From Lactococcus sp. dk101 (GTDB taxonomy: Bacteria > Bacillota > Bacilli > Lactobacillales > Streptococcaceae): 64,000 nt of DNA. The notes beneath the pieces were generated by a model, which ran no database searches, had not been told where the DNA came from, and saw only the letters and a program-made list of their open reading frames with translations. The DNA is taken from positions 204,737-268,736 of the forward strand of contig NZ_WITI01000001.1 in the NCBI RefSeq assembly GCF_009601055.1, read 5' to 3'. The position numbers and the translations under genes are program-made. Each line of letters opens with the position of its first letter. The first letter of the stretch is position 1. This document shows, piece after piece, positions 8,723-18,441 of this stretch.

Positions 8723-9472
8723 ATGAAATTAACAGCACTTGGTGTTTGGGGAGGTTACCCAACGCGTGATGCAGGGACTACCAGCTATCTTTTGCAAAGT
8801 GAGTCAGGCTTCAATCTCTTGCTAGACTGTGGCTCACGCGCTGTAACAGAGCTAGAACATGAGCTGCAGCCGACACAACTGGATGCGGTCATTTTATCTC
8901 ACTATCACGAGGACCATATCGCTGATTTGGGGGCACTTCGTCAGTACAGACAGCTTTTTCCTTTGGGACAAGAGGGCTGGGACGGCATGATTTTGAAGAT
9001 TTACGGGCATACGGAAAACCAGTACGAGTTTGACAAGTTAACGTTGGCAGGTGTCTCAGAAGGGCATGCTTATCAGCCAGATGAAACTTTGAAAATCGGC
9101 CCTTTTGACATTAGCTTCATGAAAACAGTTCATCCTGTAGTCAATTATGCCATGCGCATCGTGGAACGCAAAACAGGGCAAGTCTTGGTTTATACGGGAG
9201 ATACCGGTTATTTTGACGGTTTGGCAGATTTTTCAAAACAAGCAGATGTCTTACTTGCTGACGTTTATTTCTTTAAAGATAAGGCAAAAATGCCCAATCA
9301 TTTGTCATCAGTTGAAGCGGGGCAGATTGCCAAAAGTGCAGCGGTCAAAAAGTTGATTTTGACTCACTTGCCTCAATTTGGCGACCTGAAGCTCCTCCAA
9401 AATGAAGCCCAAGAAGCAGCTGGAACCATCGCTGTGGACTTGGCTCAACCTCATCAGAAATGGCAACTTTAA
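8723..9472 (+). CDS. MBL-fold metallo-hydrolase, YhfI/RNase Z-like
   Basis: The 249-residue protein has the metallo-beta-lactamase metal motif SHYHEDHIADL (HxHxDH) at about 71-81. Further metal-ligand regions are HPVVNYAMR, TGDTGYF and a final LTHLP, as in the COG1234/YhfI subgroup related to RNase Z. It is probably a phosphodiesterase or hydrolase; the substrate is unknown. RBS AGGAGGGC precedes ATG. Its 3' end overlaps the tadA reading frame by 13 nt, so both are probably translated from one mRNA. Confidence 0.82.
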   Translation: MKLTALGVWGGYPTRDAGTTSYLLQSESGFNLLLDCGSRAVTELEHELQPTQLDAVILSHYHEDHIADLGALRQYRQLFPLGQEGWDGMILKIYGHTENQYEFDKLTLAGVSEGHAYQPDETLKIGPFDISFMKTVHPVVNYAMRIVERKTGQVLVYTGDTGYFDGLADFSKQADVLLADVYFFKDKAKMPNHLSSVEAGQIAKSAAVKKLILTHLPQFGDLKLLQNEAQEAAGTIAVDLAQPHQKWQL

Positions 9473-9978
9473 TGCAAGAATTGATTGAATTTACAGAAGA
9501 AGAAAAGGTAACTTTCATGCAAGAAGCACTGAAAGAAGCCCAAAAAGCAGCGGATAACGAAGAAGTTCCTATCGGTTGTGTGCTTGTCAGTGCTGACAAA
9601 ACAATCCTTGCGCGTGCATTTAATCGGCGTGAACTTGACGGGCAAGCCACCCACCATGCCGAGATTTGTGCGATTGAGCAAGCAAATCAAGTCATCGGCA
9701 ACTGGCGTCTGACAGACTGCGCCTTGTTTGTCAGCATTGAACCATGCGTCATGTGTGCAGGTGCGATTGGATTGGCACGTATCCCTCAAGTTTATTTTGG
9801 TGCCACCAATCCAAAATTTGGAGGAACCGTCAGCCTTTACCAAATCCTCGAAGATGAACGCCTCAACCACCGCGTGCACGTCGAATCAGGCATTTGTCAA
9901 GAAGCATCAGCTGAAATCATGCAAACTTTTTTCAGAAATCGCCGCAAAAAGTTGAAAAACAAAAAAAATATGATATAA
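9460..9978 (+). CDS. tadA: tRNA-specific adenosine deaminase
   Basis: TadA converts A34 to inosine in the wobble position of tRNA-Arg(ACG). The cytidine/deoxycytidylate deaminase fold shows the catalytic zinc sites HAE (in HHAEICAIEQ) and PCVMCAG. The length of 172 residues is normal. The start is uncertain: ATGs at 9460 and 9472 are both in frame before FTEEEK. A third at 9517, with GAAAAGG upstream, would remove the usual first helix. The gene overlaps the MBL hydrolase gene. The SRP RNA promoter lies inside its last codons. Confidence 0.92.
   Translation: MATLMQELIEFTEEEKVTFMQEALKEAQKAADNEEVPIGCVLVSADKTILARAFNRRELDGQATHHAEICAIEQANQVIGNWRLTDCALFVSIEPCVMCAGAIGLARIPQVYFGATNPKFGGTVSLYQILEDERLNHRVHVESGICQEASAEIMQTFFRNRRKKLKNKKNMI
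9585..9598. repeat. Dispersed palindrome, copy in tadA
   Basis: Exact copy with spacer TG, read as L-V-S-A-D-K. Confidence 0.9.
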
Positions 9979-9979
9979 T
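9952..9979 (+). promoter_or_regulatory. Promoter of the SRP RNA
   Basis: TTGAAA (9952-9957), 16-bp spacer, TATAAT (9974-9979), placing the start near 9986. It overlaps the last codons of tadA. Confidence 0.8.
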
Positions 9980-9984
9980 TAATT

Positions 9985-10066
9985 ACGGAGCAATAAGTCC
10001 CTTATGAAGCGTGTCAGGACCTGACGGTAGCAGCACTAAGTAGGAGGCTTATGTGCTCTTTTTTTG
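9985..10066 (+). ncRNA. ffs: Signal recognition particle RNA (small bacterial type)
   Basis: The apical SRP domain is clear: GTGTCAGGACCTGACGG followed by TAGCAGCACTAAGTAGG, which holds the symmetric loop bound by Ffh. The outer ends GAGCA (9988-9992) and TGTGCTC (10052-10058) pair, and a T run terminates the transcript. The length of about 80 nt matches the short 4.5S-like form of lactic streptococci. It works with Ffh to target membrane proteins. Exact ends are estimated from the promoter and the terminal helix. Confidence 0.92.
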
Positions 10067-10084
10067 TTTTGAATATTTAGGTTA

Positions 10085-10109
10085 AAAAAAGCACGTAATG
10101 TGCTTTTTT
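10085..10109. terminator. Bidirectional terminator
   Basis: AAAAAAGCAC (10085-10094) and GTGCTTTTTT (10100-10109) form a stem flanked by A and T tracts, placed between the SRP RNA and a converging gene. Confidence 0.8.
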
Positions 10110-10110
10110 A

Positions 10111-11106
10111 TTATTCAGCAAGAAATACACTATCTATCCCTCCACTAGAAGTTACTATTCCATCAGTAAGAGCTAAAGTGGGTGTGCCACCTGTAAAACT
10201 TGTGTCTGTATAACCATAATAAGTATTAGTTGTACCATCAGACCAAACAATAGAAAGTTTTACGTTAGTTTCGACCTTTTTTATATTCAAAATATTATTT
10301 GATAGAAAATAAGTGGATTCTAAATTATTTTCTTTAGAAACTGTATAGGTTCCAGCTTCGCCACTTTTAGTTTTTGCTGTCCCATCATCGTTTAAATATA
10401 AAATATCATGATTATCATTTTGAGCATTATAAGTTCCTGCCCAACTATTCATGAGGTTATTGGAGCTTGATAAACTAGAGGGAGAAACTATCTCCATAGC
10501 TATTTTATTAGTAAGGGATTTAGAAGAGTCATCAGAATAAAAACTAGAAATTACTTTTTCCAAGGTATCTGTTATAGTTCCTTCATAATTTCCGAGTGCT
10601 ATGGTTAGATTATTCCCGACGATGGAAACTTGACCCATTGATACATTAAATGCAGAAAGAAGCGTTCCATTTTGTAAAGTACCAGTCATCGCAAATTTAT
10701 CGTTTGGCCCTATAAGAGAATCTGGCCCATGAGTAGTGTTTGCATCTACTTCTTGAATCAAAATTGCAATCTGTTGATTAAGTGAAAGATCCGTCCATTG
10801 AGTTGGTGTTCCGTTGGTCGAAGTGCTAGAACTTGATGAGCTGCTCGAACTTTGAGAAGATGTGCTTTGGGTGCTGGAGATTGGTTTGCTACTCTTTTTC
10901 GTTGATGATGAGGCAAAGCCTGCCGACGTCGATGGTTTAGGATTGGGATAAAAAAAGACGATGAGAGAAACAGCAATCGCAAGCACCGCAATCACACCTA
11001 CAATGATGACGGGAAAACTGATTTTGCTTGGCTTTTTTTGATGTTTCATCTCACGGTTCAAATGTTCTTCTTCATTTTCAACAATGATAGGATTTTCGTT
11101 ATTCAT
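10111..11106 (-). CDS. Single-pass membrane protein with Ser-rich linker and extracellular domain
   Basis: The 331-residue protein has a short charged cytoplasmic N-terminus (ENEEEHLNREMKHQKK), a membrane helix at about residues 31-52 and a Ser/Thr linker to about residue 100. A ~230-residue extracellular region follows, with WTDLSLNQQIAILIQEVDA at its start. Such architecture is common among uncharacterised lactic acid bacterial surface proteins of the Lreu_0056/DUF4767-like kind; assignment to a named family is tentative. The ribosome site (TTGGAAT) is weak. It is monocistronic, and its function is unknown. Confidence 0.65.
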   Translation of the reverse strand: MNNENPIIVENEEEHLNREMKHQKKPSKISFPVIIVGVIAVLAIAVSLIVFFYPNPKPSTSAGFASSSTKKSSKPISSTQSTSSQSSSSSSSSSTSTNGTPTQWTDLSLNQQIAILIQEVDANTTHGPDSLIGPNDKFAMTGTLQNGTLLSAFNVSMGQVSIVGNNLTIALGNYEGTITDTLEKVISSFYSDDSSKSLTNKIAMEIVSPSSLSSSNNLMNSWAGTYNAQNDNHDILYLNDDGTAKTKSGEAGTYTVSKENNLESTYFLSNNILNIKKVETNVKLSIVWSDGTTNTYYGYTDTSFTGGTPTLALTDGIVTSSGGIDSVFLAE

Positions 11107-11287
11107 CTTAATTATTCCAATCTATAAAATAAATTTTTCAAAATAATTATAGCATAAAAACGTAAGTTATGGAATACAATATACCTTCAGTTTAAAAATA
11201 TTTTTTATAAAATCATTTTTTTAGCCCTCGTCTCTTTAAATAGAATCTTTACAAAAGTTACGTTTTGGCTACGCAGGTCATGAAGGT

Positions 11288-11316
11288 TTGAAAAATCAGC
11301 AAAATTAGGGTAAAAT
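11288..11316 (+). promoter_or_regulatory. Promoter of prs
   Basis: TTGAAA (11288-11293), 17-bp spacer, TAAAAT (11311-11316). No clear PurR box was seen. Confidence 0.7.
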
Positions 11317-11351
11317 AGAAGTATCTAATTGGAATTAAAGAAAGGCCCTTC

Positions 11352-12326
11352 ATGTCGTATTCAAATTTGAAGTTGTTTGCGCTCTCTTCTAATCAAGAAT
11401 TAGCACAAAAAGTTGCTAAGGAAATTGGAATTGAGCTTGGGAAAGCGACCATCAGAACATTTTCTGATGGCGAAACGGAGATACATATTGACGAAAGTGT
11501 TCGTGGTGAACATGTTTATGTCCTCCAATCAACAAGTGCACCTGTTAATGAAAACTTGATGGAATTGTTGATTATGATGGATACCTTGCGTCGTGCAAGT
11601 GCAGCATCTATTAACATTGTCATGCCTTACTATGGTTATGCACGTCAAGACCGTAAAGCGAGAGCTCGCGAACCTATCACATCAAAACTTGTTGCAAATA
11701 TGCTTCAAATCGCTGGTGCCGATCGTTTGATTACTTTTGACTTGCATGCGCCTCAAATTCAAGGTTTCTTCAACATTCCTGTTGATCACTTGATGGGCTC
11801 ACCATTGATTGCTGAATACTTCAAACGTAATTTCGTTGCTACAGGTGATGATGTCGTTGTCGTATCTCCTGACCATGGTGGTGTAGGACGTGCTCGTAAA
11901 TTGGCATCTTTCCTTAAAACACCACTCGCAATCATTGACAAACGCCGTCCTCGTGCGAATGTTGCCGAAATCATGAACATTATCGGTGATGTCAAAGGTA
12001 AAAAATGTATTTTGATTGATGATATGATTGATACCGCTGGTACGATTACATTGGCTGCCAATGCCCTTAAAGAATTGGGTGCAACAGAAGTTTATGCTTC
12101 ATGTACGCACGCGGTCTTGTCAGGCCCAGCCATTGACCGTATCGAAAAATCAGCGATTACAAAATTAGTTGTTTTGGACACGATTCAAATTCCAGAAGAA
12201 CGTAAGAGTGAAAAAGTTGTTCAACTTTCGATTGCAAACTTGCTTGCGGATGCGATTATTCGTATTCACGAAAAACGTCCATTGTCACCTCTTTACGAAC
12301 TTCGTCGTCCCTCTGAAAATATCTAA
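11352..12326 (+). CDS. prs: Ribose-phosphate pyrophosphokinase
   Basis: This enzyme makes PRPP from ribose 5-phosphate and ATP for purine, pyrimidine, histidine and tryptophan synthesis. The 324 residues include the flexible/ATP loop ([12 protein letters not shown]), the metal site [21 protein letters not shown] and the PRPP-binding loop [11 protein letters not shown]. The length is normal for class I enzymes. RBS GAAAGG lies before ATG 11352. It is monocistronic, with its own promoter and terminator. Confidence 0.97.
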   Translation: MSYSNLKLFALSSNQELAQKVAKEIGIELGKATIRTFSDGETEIHIDESVRGEHVYVLQSTSAPVNENLMELLIMMDTLRRASAASINIVMPYYGYARQDRKARAREPITSKLVANMLQIAGADRLITFDLHAPQIQGFFNIPVDHLMGSPLIAEYFKRNFVATGDDVVVVSPDHGGVGRARKLASFLKTPLAIIDKRRPRANVAEIMNIIGDVKGKKCILIDDMIDTAGTITLAANALKELGATEVYASCTHAVLSGPAIDRIEKSAITKLVVLDTIQIPEERKSEKVVQLSIANLLADAIIRIHEKRPLSPLYELRRPSENI

Positions 12327-12332
12327 TCATTC

Positions 12333-12355
12333 AAGCGGCCGCGGGTCGCTTTTTT
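12333..12355 (+). terminator. prs terminator
   Basis: AAGCGGC (12333-12339) pairs with GTCGCTT (12345-12351) including one G-U pair, followed by T residues. Confidence 0.8.
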
Positions 12356-12486
12356 GAAATAAACACTTCTTGCTCAAGAGAAGTGAGTAAAAATGAGCAG
12401 TTGTTTCTCCTTTCTTCGTGCAATGAACTAAAAGCAATCCTTTAGAGATAAAAGACGATAAGGAGCAGACCTTGCTAGGTTGAAAA

Positions 12487-13173
12487 ATGGAAAAAGAAAA
12501 CATTCAAAAAATTCGCAGTCTTTATCAAGATGTCGATATTTCAAGCCTTTCGTCACGTGAAAAAGCACTTTTACTTCTCTTAAATGAGGAGGAAAATGAA
12601 AAGCTTGATTTTTCCAGTTTATCAAACGGAAAATATCGAATTTTGCAGTTTAAAACACCAAATTTTGATGATTTGGCATCCACTTTGAAACTTTTACTTC
12701 CCGATATTGCCCTTGTCATCACTGACAAAAAGTTGGTCGTCGAGAAGTTTTCAGCTGACAATCTGACAAAATCAGAACTTTTTGATGTGCTTCAAACCCT
12801 TTCGCAAGATACGGGAGAGCAAATTTCAGCATTTATTGGGCTTTTTACAGAGCTTTCAGAGCTGAATGCCTGCTTTGAGGAAGAAAGATTGGCTTTTTCA
12901 CAAGATAAGACCTTCAGCGAGATGATTTTTTCACATCTTCTTAAAACAGAGAAAAGTCTGGCATTGACCAGAATAAGAGAAGAGCTGCTTGTCAGCCCTG
13001 ACGACCAAAAATTGGTTCGCAGTCTCTATCAAACTGCTGGAAATCAAGCAAAAGCCGCGAAGATTTTATTTGTTCATCGCAACACACTACTCAATAAAAT
13101 AAAAAAATATGAACAAAAATACGGTTTACAACTCGTGGGCAGTGATTTAGTTCTTGCTTATCATTTGATATAA
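12487..13173 (+). CDS. PucR-type helix-turn-helix regulator
   Basis: The C-terminus of this 228-residue protein (about 180-222) carries the PucR/CdaR-type HTH: LVRSLYQTAGNQAKAAKIL then VHRNTLLNKIKKYE. The N-terminal two thirds lack a recognisable sensor domain and are rich in Leu, Ser and Glu. The N-terminal MEKEN start follows a weak ribosome site. It probably regulates transcription in response to a metabolite; the target is unknown. It sits alone between prs and leuS. Confidence 0.75.
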   Translation: MEKENIQKIRSLYQDVDISSLSSREKALLLLLNEEENEKLDFSSLSNGKYRILQFKTPNFDDLASTLKLLLPDIALVITDKKLVVEKFSADNLTKSELFDVLQTLSQDTGEQISAFIGLFTELSELNACFEEERLAFSQDKTFSEMIFSHLLKTEKSLALTRIREELLVSPDDQKLVRSLYQTAGNQAKAAKILFVHRNTLLNKIKKYEQKYGLQLVGSDLVLAYHLI

Positions 13174-13207
13174 ATCAACAAAATTTTACACTAAGCCGCA
13201 TATTTTT

Positions 13208-13216
13208 TGTTATAAT
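13208..13216 (+). promoter_or_regulatory. Extended -10 promoter of leuS
   Basis: TGTTATAAT 36 nt before the leuS ATG; the -35 is weak. The leader is short and has no T-box, unusual for a Gram-positive aminoacyl-tRNA synthetase gene but common for leuS in this family. Confidence 0.6.
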
Positions 13217-13251
13217 ACTAATATTCAGAATCATTTAAAAATGGAGAACTT

Positions 13252-15738
13252 ATGGAATATAACCATCAAGAAATTGAAGCCAAATGGCAAAAATACTGGG
13301 CGGACAACCAAACTTTCCGTACTGGTACTGACAAAAACAAACCTAAATTTTATGCTTTAGACATGTTTCCTTATCCTTCAGGAGCTGGCTTACACGTCGG
13401 TCACCCAGAAGGTTATACAGCAACAGATATTCTGAGCCGTTACAAACGTGCGACAGGACACAATGTCCTTCATCCAATGGGGTGGGACGCTTTTGGCTTG
13501 CCTGCTGAAAACTATGCCATGTCCACAGGACATGACCCTGCCGAATTCACTGCAGAAAACATTGCCAATTTTAAACGTCAAATCAACAGCCTTGGTTTTT
13601 CTTATGACTGGGATCGTGAAGTAAACACAACAGACCCTTCATTTTACAAATGGACGCAATGGATTTTCACTAAATTGTACGAAAAAGGCTTAGCTTATGA
13701 AGCCTTTGTCCCAGTCAACTGGGTTGAAGAACTCGGAACAGCGATTGCCAATGAAGAAGTACTGGCTGACGGAACTTCTGAACGTGGAGGATATCCTGTT
13801 GTCAGAAAACCAATGCGCCAATGGATTTTGAAAATCACAGCTTACGCTGACCGTTTGCTTGACGACTTGGATGACTTGGATTGGCCAGAATCAATCAAAG
13901 AAATGCAACGTAACTGGATTGGTAAATCAACTGGGGCTGACGTAACGTTTAAAGTGGCAGATTCAGACCAAGAATTTACTGTGTTCACGACGCGTCCAGA
14001 TACACTTTTTGGTGCAACATATGCAGTTTTGGCACCTGAACATGATTTGGTTGAAGCAATCACAACAGCAGAACAAGCACAAGCCGTTGCCGAATACAAA
14101 CGCCAAGCCAGCCTTAAATCTGATTTGGCACGTACTGACCTTGCAAAAGAAAAGACAGGGGTCTGGACAGGTTCTTATGCCATCAACCCTGTAAATGGTA
14201 AACAAATCCCAATTTGGATTGCGGACTATGTTCTTGCAAGCTATGGACATGGTGCCATCATGGCTGTACCTGCGCACGATGAACGTGACTGGGAATTCGC
14301 CAAGGTCTTTGGACTTGAAATTATTCCAGTTTTGGAAGGTGGAAATGTTCAAGTAGCGGCCTATACTGAGGACGGACTTCATATTAACTCTGAGTTCCTT
14401 GATGGACTTGATAAAGCAGAAGCGATTGCTAAAATTGTCGAATGGCTTGAAGCAAAAGAAGTCGGAACTAAGAAAATTACCTATCGTTTACGTGACTGGC
14501 TCTTTTCTCGCCAACGTTATTGGGGGGAACCAATTCCAATCATTCATTGGGAAGATGGCACATCAACGGCCGTTCCTGAAAAAGATTTGCCACTTGTTTT
14601 GCCTGTCACTTCTGACATCAAACCTTCTGGTACAGGAGAATCACCACTTGCAAACTTGACAGATTGGCTTGAAGTTACACGCGAAGATGGTGTCAAAGGA
14701 CGTCGTGAAACCAATACCATGCCTCAATGGGCTGGCTCATCTTGGTATTACTTACGTTATATCGATCCACACAATGACGAAGCATTGGCAGATCCAGAAC
14801 TTTTGAAACAATGGTTGCCAGCGGATATTTATGTTGGTGGTGCGGAACACGCGGTTCTTCACTTGCTTTATGCGCGCTTCTGGCACAAATTCTTGTATGA
14901 TTTAGGCGTTATTCCTACTAAAGAACCATTCCAAAAATTATTCAATCAAGGCATGATTTTGGGAACGTCATATCGTGATCACCGTGGTGCACTTGTTGCA
15001 ACTGATAAAGTCGAAAAACGTGACGGTTCATTCTTTAATATTGAAACAGGTGAAGAATTAGAACAAGCACCTGCTAAAATGTCTAAATCACTTAAAAATG
15101 TTGTCAACCCTGACGACGTGGTCGCACGTTACGGTGCAGATACTTTGCGTATTTACGAAATGTTCATGGGCCCACTTGATGCAAGTATTGCTTGGTCAGA
15201 AGAAGGACTTGAAGGCGCACGTAAATTCCTCGATCGTGTCGTACGTTTGATTGACAATGATAAAGTAGTTGCCGAAAATGACGGAAGTCTTGATAAAGTT
15301 TATAACGAAACGGTTAAAAATGTAACGGAACGTTTAGACCATATGCTCTTTAACACAGCGATTTCTCAATTGATGATTTTTGTCAACAGTGCCAATAAAG
15401 CAGAAAAGCTTCCTCTTGAATACGCTAAAGGTTTTGTTCAACTCTTGGCACCATTCGCACCACATATCGCTGAAGAATTGTGGGTGAAACTGGGTAATGA
15501 AGCAGGAATTTCATATGTCGCATGGCCAACCGCTGACGAATCAAAATTAGTTGAAGATGAAGTCGAAGTTGTTGTTCAAATCAACGGAAAATTGAAAGCA
15601 AAAATTAAAATCCCTAAAGATTTATCACGCGAAGCACTTGCCCAAGCAGGCCAAGAAGCTGTCGCTGCACAGTTGACAGGCAACATTGTAAAAGTGATTG
15701 CAGTCCCAAATAAACTGGTTAATATTGTAATGAAATAA
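13252..15738 (+). CDS. leuS: Leucyl-tRNA synthetase
   Basis: The class Ia synthetase of 828 residues charges tRNA-Leu. The HIGH motif is HVGH (about residue 47), followed by the CP1 editing domain ([19 protein letters not shown] region near 245-260). The KMSKS loop is intact (KMSKSLKN, about residue 610), followed by the anticodon-binding domain and a small C-terminal domain ([13 protein letters not shown]). The length is normal. RBS ATGGAGAAC precedes ATG. It is followed by a palindrome-type terminator. Confidence 0.98.
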   Translation: MEYNHQEIEAKWQKYWADNQTFRTGTDKNKPKFYALDMFPYPSGAGLHVGHPEGYTATDILSRYKRATGHNVLHPMGWDAFGLPAENYAMSTGHDPAEFTAENIANFKRQINSLGFSYDWDREVNTTDPSFYKWTQWIFTKLYEKGLAYEAFVPVNWVEELGTAIANEEVLADGTSERGGYPVVRKPMRQWILKITAYADRLLDDLDDLDWPESIKEMQRNWIGKSTGADVTFKVADSDQEFTVFTTRPDTLFGATYAVLAPEHDLVEAITTAEQAQAVAEYKRQASLKSDLARTDLAKEKTGVWTGSYAINPVNGKQIPIWIADYVLASYGHGAIMAVPAHDERDWEFAKVFGLEIIPVLEGGNVQVAAYTEDGLHINSEFLDGLDKAEAIAKIVEWLEAKEVGTKKITYRLRDWLFSRQRYWGEPIPIIHWEDGTSTAVPEKDLPLVLPVTSDIKPSGTGESPLANLTDWLEVTREDGVKGRRETNTMPQWAGSSWYYLRYIDPHNDEALADPELLKQWLPADIYVGGAEHAVLHLLYARFWHKFLYDLGVIPTKEPFQKLFNQGMILGTSYRDHRGALVATDKVEKRDGSFFNIETGEELEQAPAKMSKSLKNVVNPDDVVARYGADTLRIYEMFMGPLDASIAWSEEGLEGARKFLDRVVRLIDNDKVVAENDGSLDKVYNETVKNVTERLDHMLFNTAISQLMIFVNSANKAEKLPLEYAKGFVQLLAPFAPHIAEELWVKLGNEAGISYVAWPTADESKLVEDEVEVVVQINGKLKAKIKIPKDLSREALAQAGQEAVAAQLTGNIVKVIAVPNKLVNIVMK

Positions 15739-15740
15739 GA

Positions 15741-15776
15741 AAAAAGTTTCTGTCAGCACTGACAGGAACTTTTTTG
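15741..15776 (+). terminator. leuS terminator built on the dispersed palindrome
   Basis: TGTCAGCACTGACA at 15751-15764 forms the top of a stem extended by AAAAAGTTTC/GGAACTTTTT (one G-U pair), ending in T residues. Confidence 0.85.
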
Positions 15777-15801
15777 GTACAATAACAGTGAGGAAATTAA
15801 A

Positions 15802-16539
15802 ATGAATTTTATTCCAGAAAAGGTAAGAACGTTAAACGAGCTTGAGGCGTCCGTATTCAACTATATTTTAGCCAATATGGAAGCGGCACAAGCGATGACG
15901 GTGCGCGAATGTGCAGAAAAAGTTCATGTCTCTACGGCAACGGTCATGAGAATGGCCAATAAATTGGGCTTTCATGGCTGGGCTGATTTACGTTTTTATT
16001 TAAAAAACAGCAAAGAAGTGCTTGAAGTCCCTGTCAATTATTATGAAAATTTAGTTCAATTGGATTTGTTTTTGAGAAGCATTAGTGAAAAAACGTATGC
16101 TAAACTGATGGATGATGCTGTTGAACTCATTCGTCAGGCGCGTTATGTCGTTTTTATTGGTCTTGGGACTTCGGGAGCATTGGCTCAATATGGCGCCCGT
16201 TATTTTTCCAATATCGGCCTTGAGAGTTATGCCATTTCTGACCCTTATCAAGCAGTTAAAGGTCAAGGAGCGGCAGATGTTTTGACTATTGTTTTGTCTG
16301 CTTCTGGTGAGACGGACAAGATGATTGACATTATGCTCAAGCTGAGAAAAGAAGCAGACTCAAAGCTGATTTCGATTACCAACACTGAAAATACAACCGT
16401 TTCTAAGTTGTCAAATATCAATTTGACTTATAATTTTCAAACAGAATTTTCAGAATACGACCCGCTTGAAAACTTGACGAGTCAACTTCCAGTCCTTGCT
16501 TTAATTGAAATTTTGGCACACCAAGCGACTGAGAAATAA
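15802..16539 (+). CDS. RpiR/MurR family sugar-phosphate-responsive regulator
   Basis: The 245-residue protein has an N-terminal RpiR HTH (about 1-77; VRECAEKVHVSTATVMRMANKLGF). A C-terminal SIS sugar-phosphate-binding domain follows (VVFIGLGTSGALAQYGARY; LSASGETDKMI). It probably senses a phosphorylated sugar or amino sugar. A PTS EIIC and a GH1 phospho-beta-glucosidase lie 2-4 kb downstream with palindromic operator-like sites, so it is the nearest candidate regulator for them (inference). RBS GAGGAAAT precedes ATG. Confidence 0.85.
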   Translation: MNFIPEKVRTLNELEASVFNYILANMEAAQAMTVRECAEKVHVSTATVMRMANKLGFHGWADLRFYLKNSKEVLEVPVNYYENLVQLDLFLRSISEKTYAKLMDDAVELIRQARYVVFIGLGTSGALAQYGARYFSNIGLESYAISDPYQAVKGQGAADVLTIVLSASGETDKMIDIMLKLRKEADSKLISITNTENTTVSKLSNINLTYNFQTEFSEYDPLENLTSQLPVLALIEILAHQATEK

Positions 16540-16675
16540 GGCAGATAAAGACAGAAAATTGGAATCGCTAGAGATTGCACGTTTTTCGTCTGCTTTAAAA
16601 ATGATTTAAAAAACTTGATTTACCTATGACACATCAAACGAGTATCGGCTTTTATGCTTGATACGTGGAGAAAAA

Positions 16676-18271
16676 ATGGAAAACAAGACGCTGAGGAGGA
16701 AAGAGAAACAAGGAGACCGCATAAAAGCTCCCCTTGTTGCACTTTTTGGCTTTCTATCCTTTGTAAGTATGTTTTTGTACAGTGAAAATTCACCTTTTTA
16801 TGCGACAAATCCTTGGTCTGGCCCCAATTATTTTATGACGGTTGGCAAAGGGATTGTGCATGGATTGGTGCCATACAAGGACCTTTTTGAACAAAAGGGT
16901 CCCGTTTTGTATTTTCTTCATGCTTTGGCTTATCTTGTGACGGGAAACAATTTTTATGGCGTTTATCTGCTTGAAAGTCTGTCATTACTGACAAGTCTTT
17001 GTCTTTTTTACAAGATTGCACGTTATTTCTTAACGGAACGGTTTGCTTTCTTTGCCAGCTTATTTTTACCAGCGCTTATCTTGGGCGCAAGCTCTTTGTG
17101 TGCCAATACGGCTTGGTTTGTCACAGGAGATTCGGCAGAAGAGTTTGCTTTTCCAGCAATTTTGTATTTGATTTACGTCGTCATTCGAAAGACCAAAGAA
17201 AATCGCTTTCGATTTTCGACTCTTGATTTGTTTACTTTTGGTTTGATTACAGGGCTCTTGTTTTGGACAAAATACACCATGATTGGCGCTTATGTGGGTT
17301 TTTATGTCTATTGGGCCGCTCGTCTCCTGCTCAAGAAAGACCTGCGTCACTTTGTTCGCGGGCTTGTAGTGATCGCGCTTGGCTTTTTTGTCGCCACGCT
17401 TCCTATTTTGCTTTATTTTTTGTTAAATAATGGTCTAAATGCTCTTTTTAATGTTTATTTTTGGGTTAATTTGACAACTTATGGTAGTTCGAAAACTTTC
17501 TTGGGACATCTTCATCAGATTGCTCAGCAACTGCTCAATGGCTTCCGTGCTTATCCTTTCCTTTTTCTGTTAGCTGCTGCTGAAGTTTATTATATTGTGA
17601 AAAATTTGAGGCGGAAAAGCAATCAGGTTCAGATTGGGCTGATTGCGACTGCATTTGCTTTTGCGACTATTTTTGCTTTAGCTGACGGGCAACCTTGGAT
17701 TTACTATTTCTTGATTTTGGTTCCCTTTTTCAGTTTGGGTTGGATTGCTAGTTTTGAGTGGCTTGAGCCATTTTTTAAGGGCAAAAACAAGCTCAGTATG
17801 ATGACGGCTTTGGCTTCAATTTTTCTGGCAATCTTGTTTCCTTTTTTAGTCAACAATAATCTGTTGGACTCGAAACTTTTTGTGCAAACCAATAAAACGC
17901 CTCAACTTACTTTTGCCAAGCTGATTGATCGTGTGCCACACGCGACGCTGTTGAGTTATGGTGTTCAAGATGTTGGCTTCTATATGGCAGCAGATGTATT
18001 GCCGACAAGCCCTTATTTTGCTCAAAATAACATTGCTTACAAAAATTATCCCGCTTTAAATGATGGACAATCGGCTGTCATTTCTGACAAGAAGGTTGAT
18101 TTTGTTGTGACAGATGCCAAAGCACTCGTCAAATCAAATCAACTCATCAATCCCAAATCAAGAGTCCCAGAATATCTGGCGCTTAATTATCAACTGGTCG
18201 CCAGTCAGACAGATTCGCGTAACCAAGAGACATATTTTTTATACGAAAATAAGAAATTAACGGAAAAATAA
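16676..18271 (+). CDS. Polytopic GT-C-like membrane protein
   Basis: The protein of about 531 residues has roughly ten or more membrane helices and a soluble C-terminal tail with EYLALNYQLVAS. The first extracellular loop (SPFYATNPWSGPNYFMTVGKG.. then YKDLFEQKGP) resembles the GT-C/PMT family, whose first loop carries catalytic acids. It may transfer a sugar from a lipid-linked donor to cell-wall polymer or lipid (inference). The start at ATG 16676 follows GGAG by 5 nt; an in-frame TTG at 16658 is less likely. Confidence 0.65.
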   Translation: MENKTLRRKEKQGDRIKAPLVALFGFLSFVSMFLYSENSPFYATNPWSGPNYFMTVGKGIVHGLVPYKDLFEQKGPVLYFLHALAYLVTGNNFYGVYLLESLSLLTSLCLFYKIARYFLTERFAFFASLFLPALILGASSLCANTAWFVTGDSAEEFAFPAILYLIYVVIRKTKENRFRFSTLDLFTFGLITGLLFWTKYTMIGAYVGFYVYWAARLLLKKDLRHFVRGLVVIALGFFVATLPILLYFLLNNGLNALFNVYFWVNLTTYGSSKTFLGHLHQIAQQLLNGFRAYPFLFLLAAAEVYYIVKNLRRKSNQVQIGLIATAFAFATIFALADGQPWIYYFLILVPFFSLGWIASFEWLEPFFKGKNKLSMMTALASIFLAILFPFLVNNNLLDSKLFVQTNKTPQLTFAKLIDRVPHATLLSYGVQDVGFYMAADVLPTSPYFAQNNIAYKNYPALNDGQSAVISDKKVDFVVTDAKALVKSNQLINPKSRVPEYLALNYQLVASQTDSRNQETYFLYENKKLTEK

Positions 18272-18287
18272 AGCAACAGCATGTCAA

Positions 18288-18360
18288 AATGTAACCAAAC
18301 ATGTAACCTGTTACAAAACTAATGAAACCCCTTGCAAAAAATTGCGAGGGGTATTATGAT
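18288..18360 (+). promoter_or_regulatory. Promoter of the PTS gene with two dyads
   Basis: The -35 TTGCAA (18332-18337), 17-bp spacer and -10 TATGAT (18355-18360) form the promoter. TGTAAC-CT-GTTACA (18302-18315) is a perfect dyad just upstream, with an extra direct half TGTAACC at 18289-18295. A second, near-perfect 10-bp dyad has arms CCCCTTGCAA (18328-18337) and TTGCGAGGGG (18342-18351), overlapping the -35 and spacer. Both may be operator sites. Confidence 0.65.
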
Positions 18361-18441
18361 AGTCTTGTAAGTCATTATTACGACATATTCAATCAACAGC
18401 TAAGTGCAGTTGTTAAAAAAAATTGTTTGGAGGATTTATTT

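Noticed and set aside
9998-10028. TGTCAGGACCTGACGG in the SRP RNA as another palindrome copy
   Set aside because: The spacer is three bases and the sequence is the conserved SRP apical helix, so it is explained by RNA structure.
13174-13251. T-box leader of leuS
   Set aside because: The leader is under 80 nt and has no specifier stem or T-box bulge.
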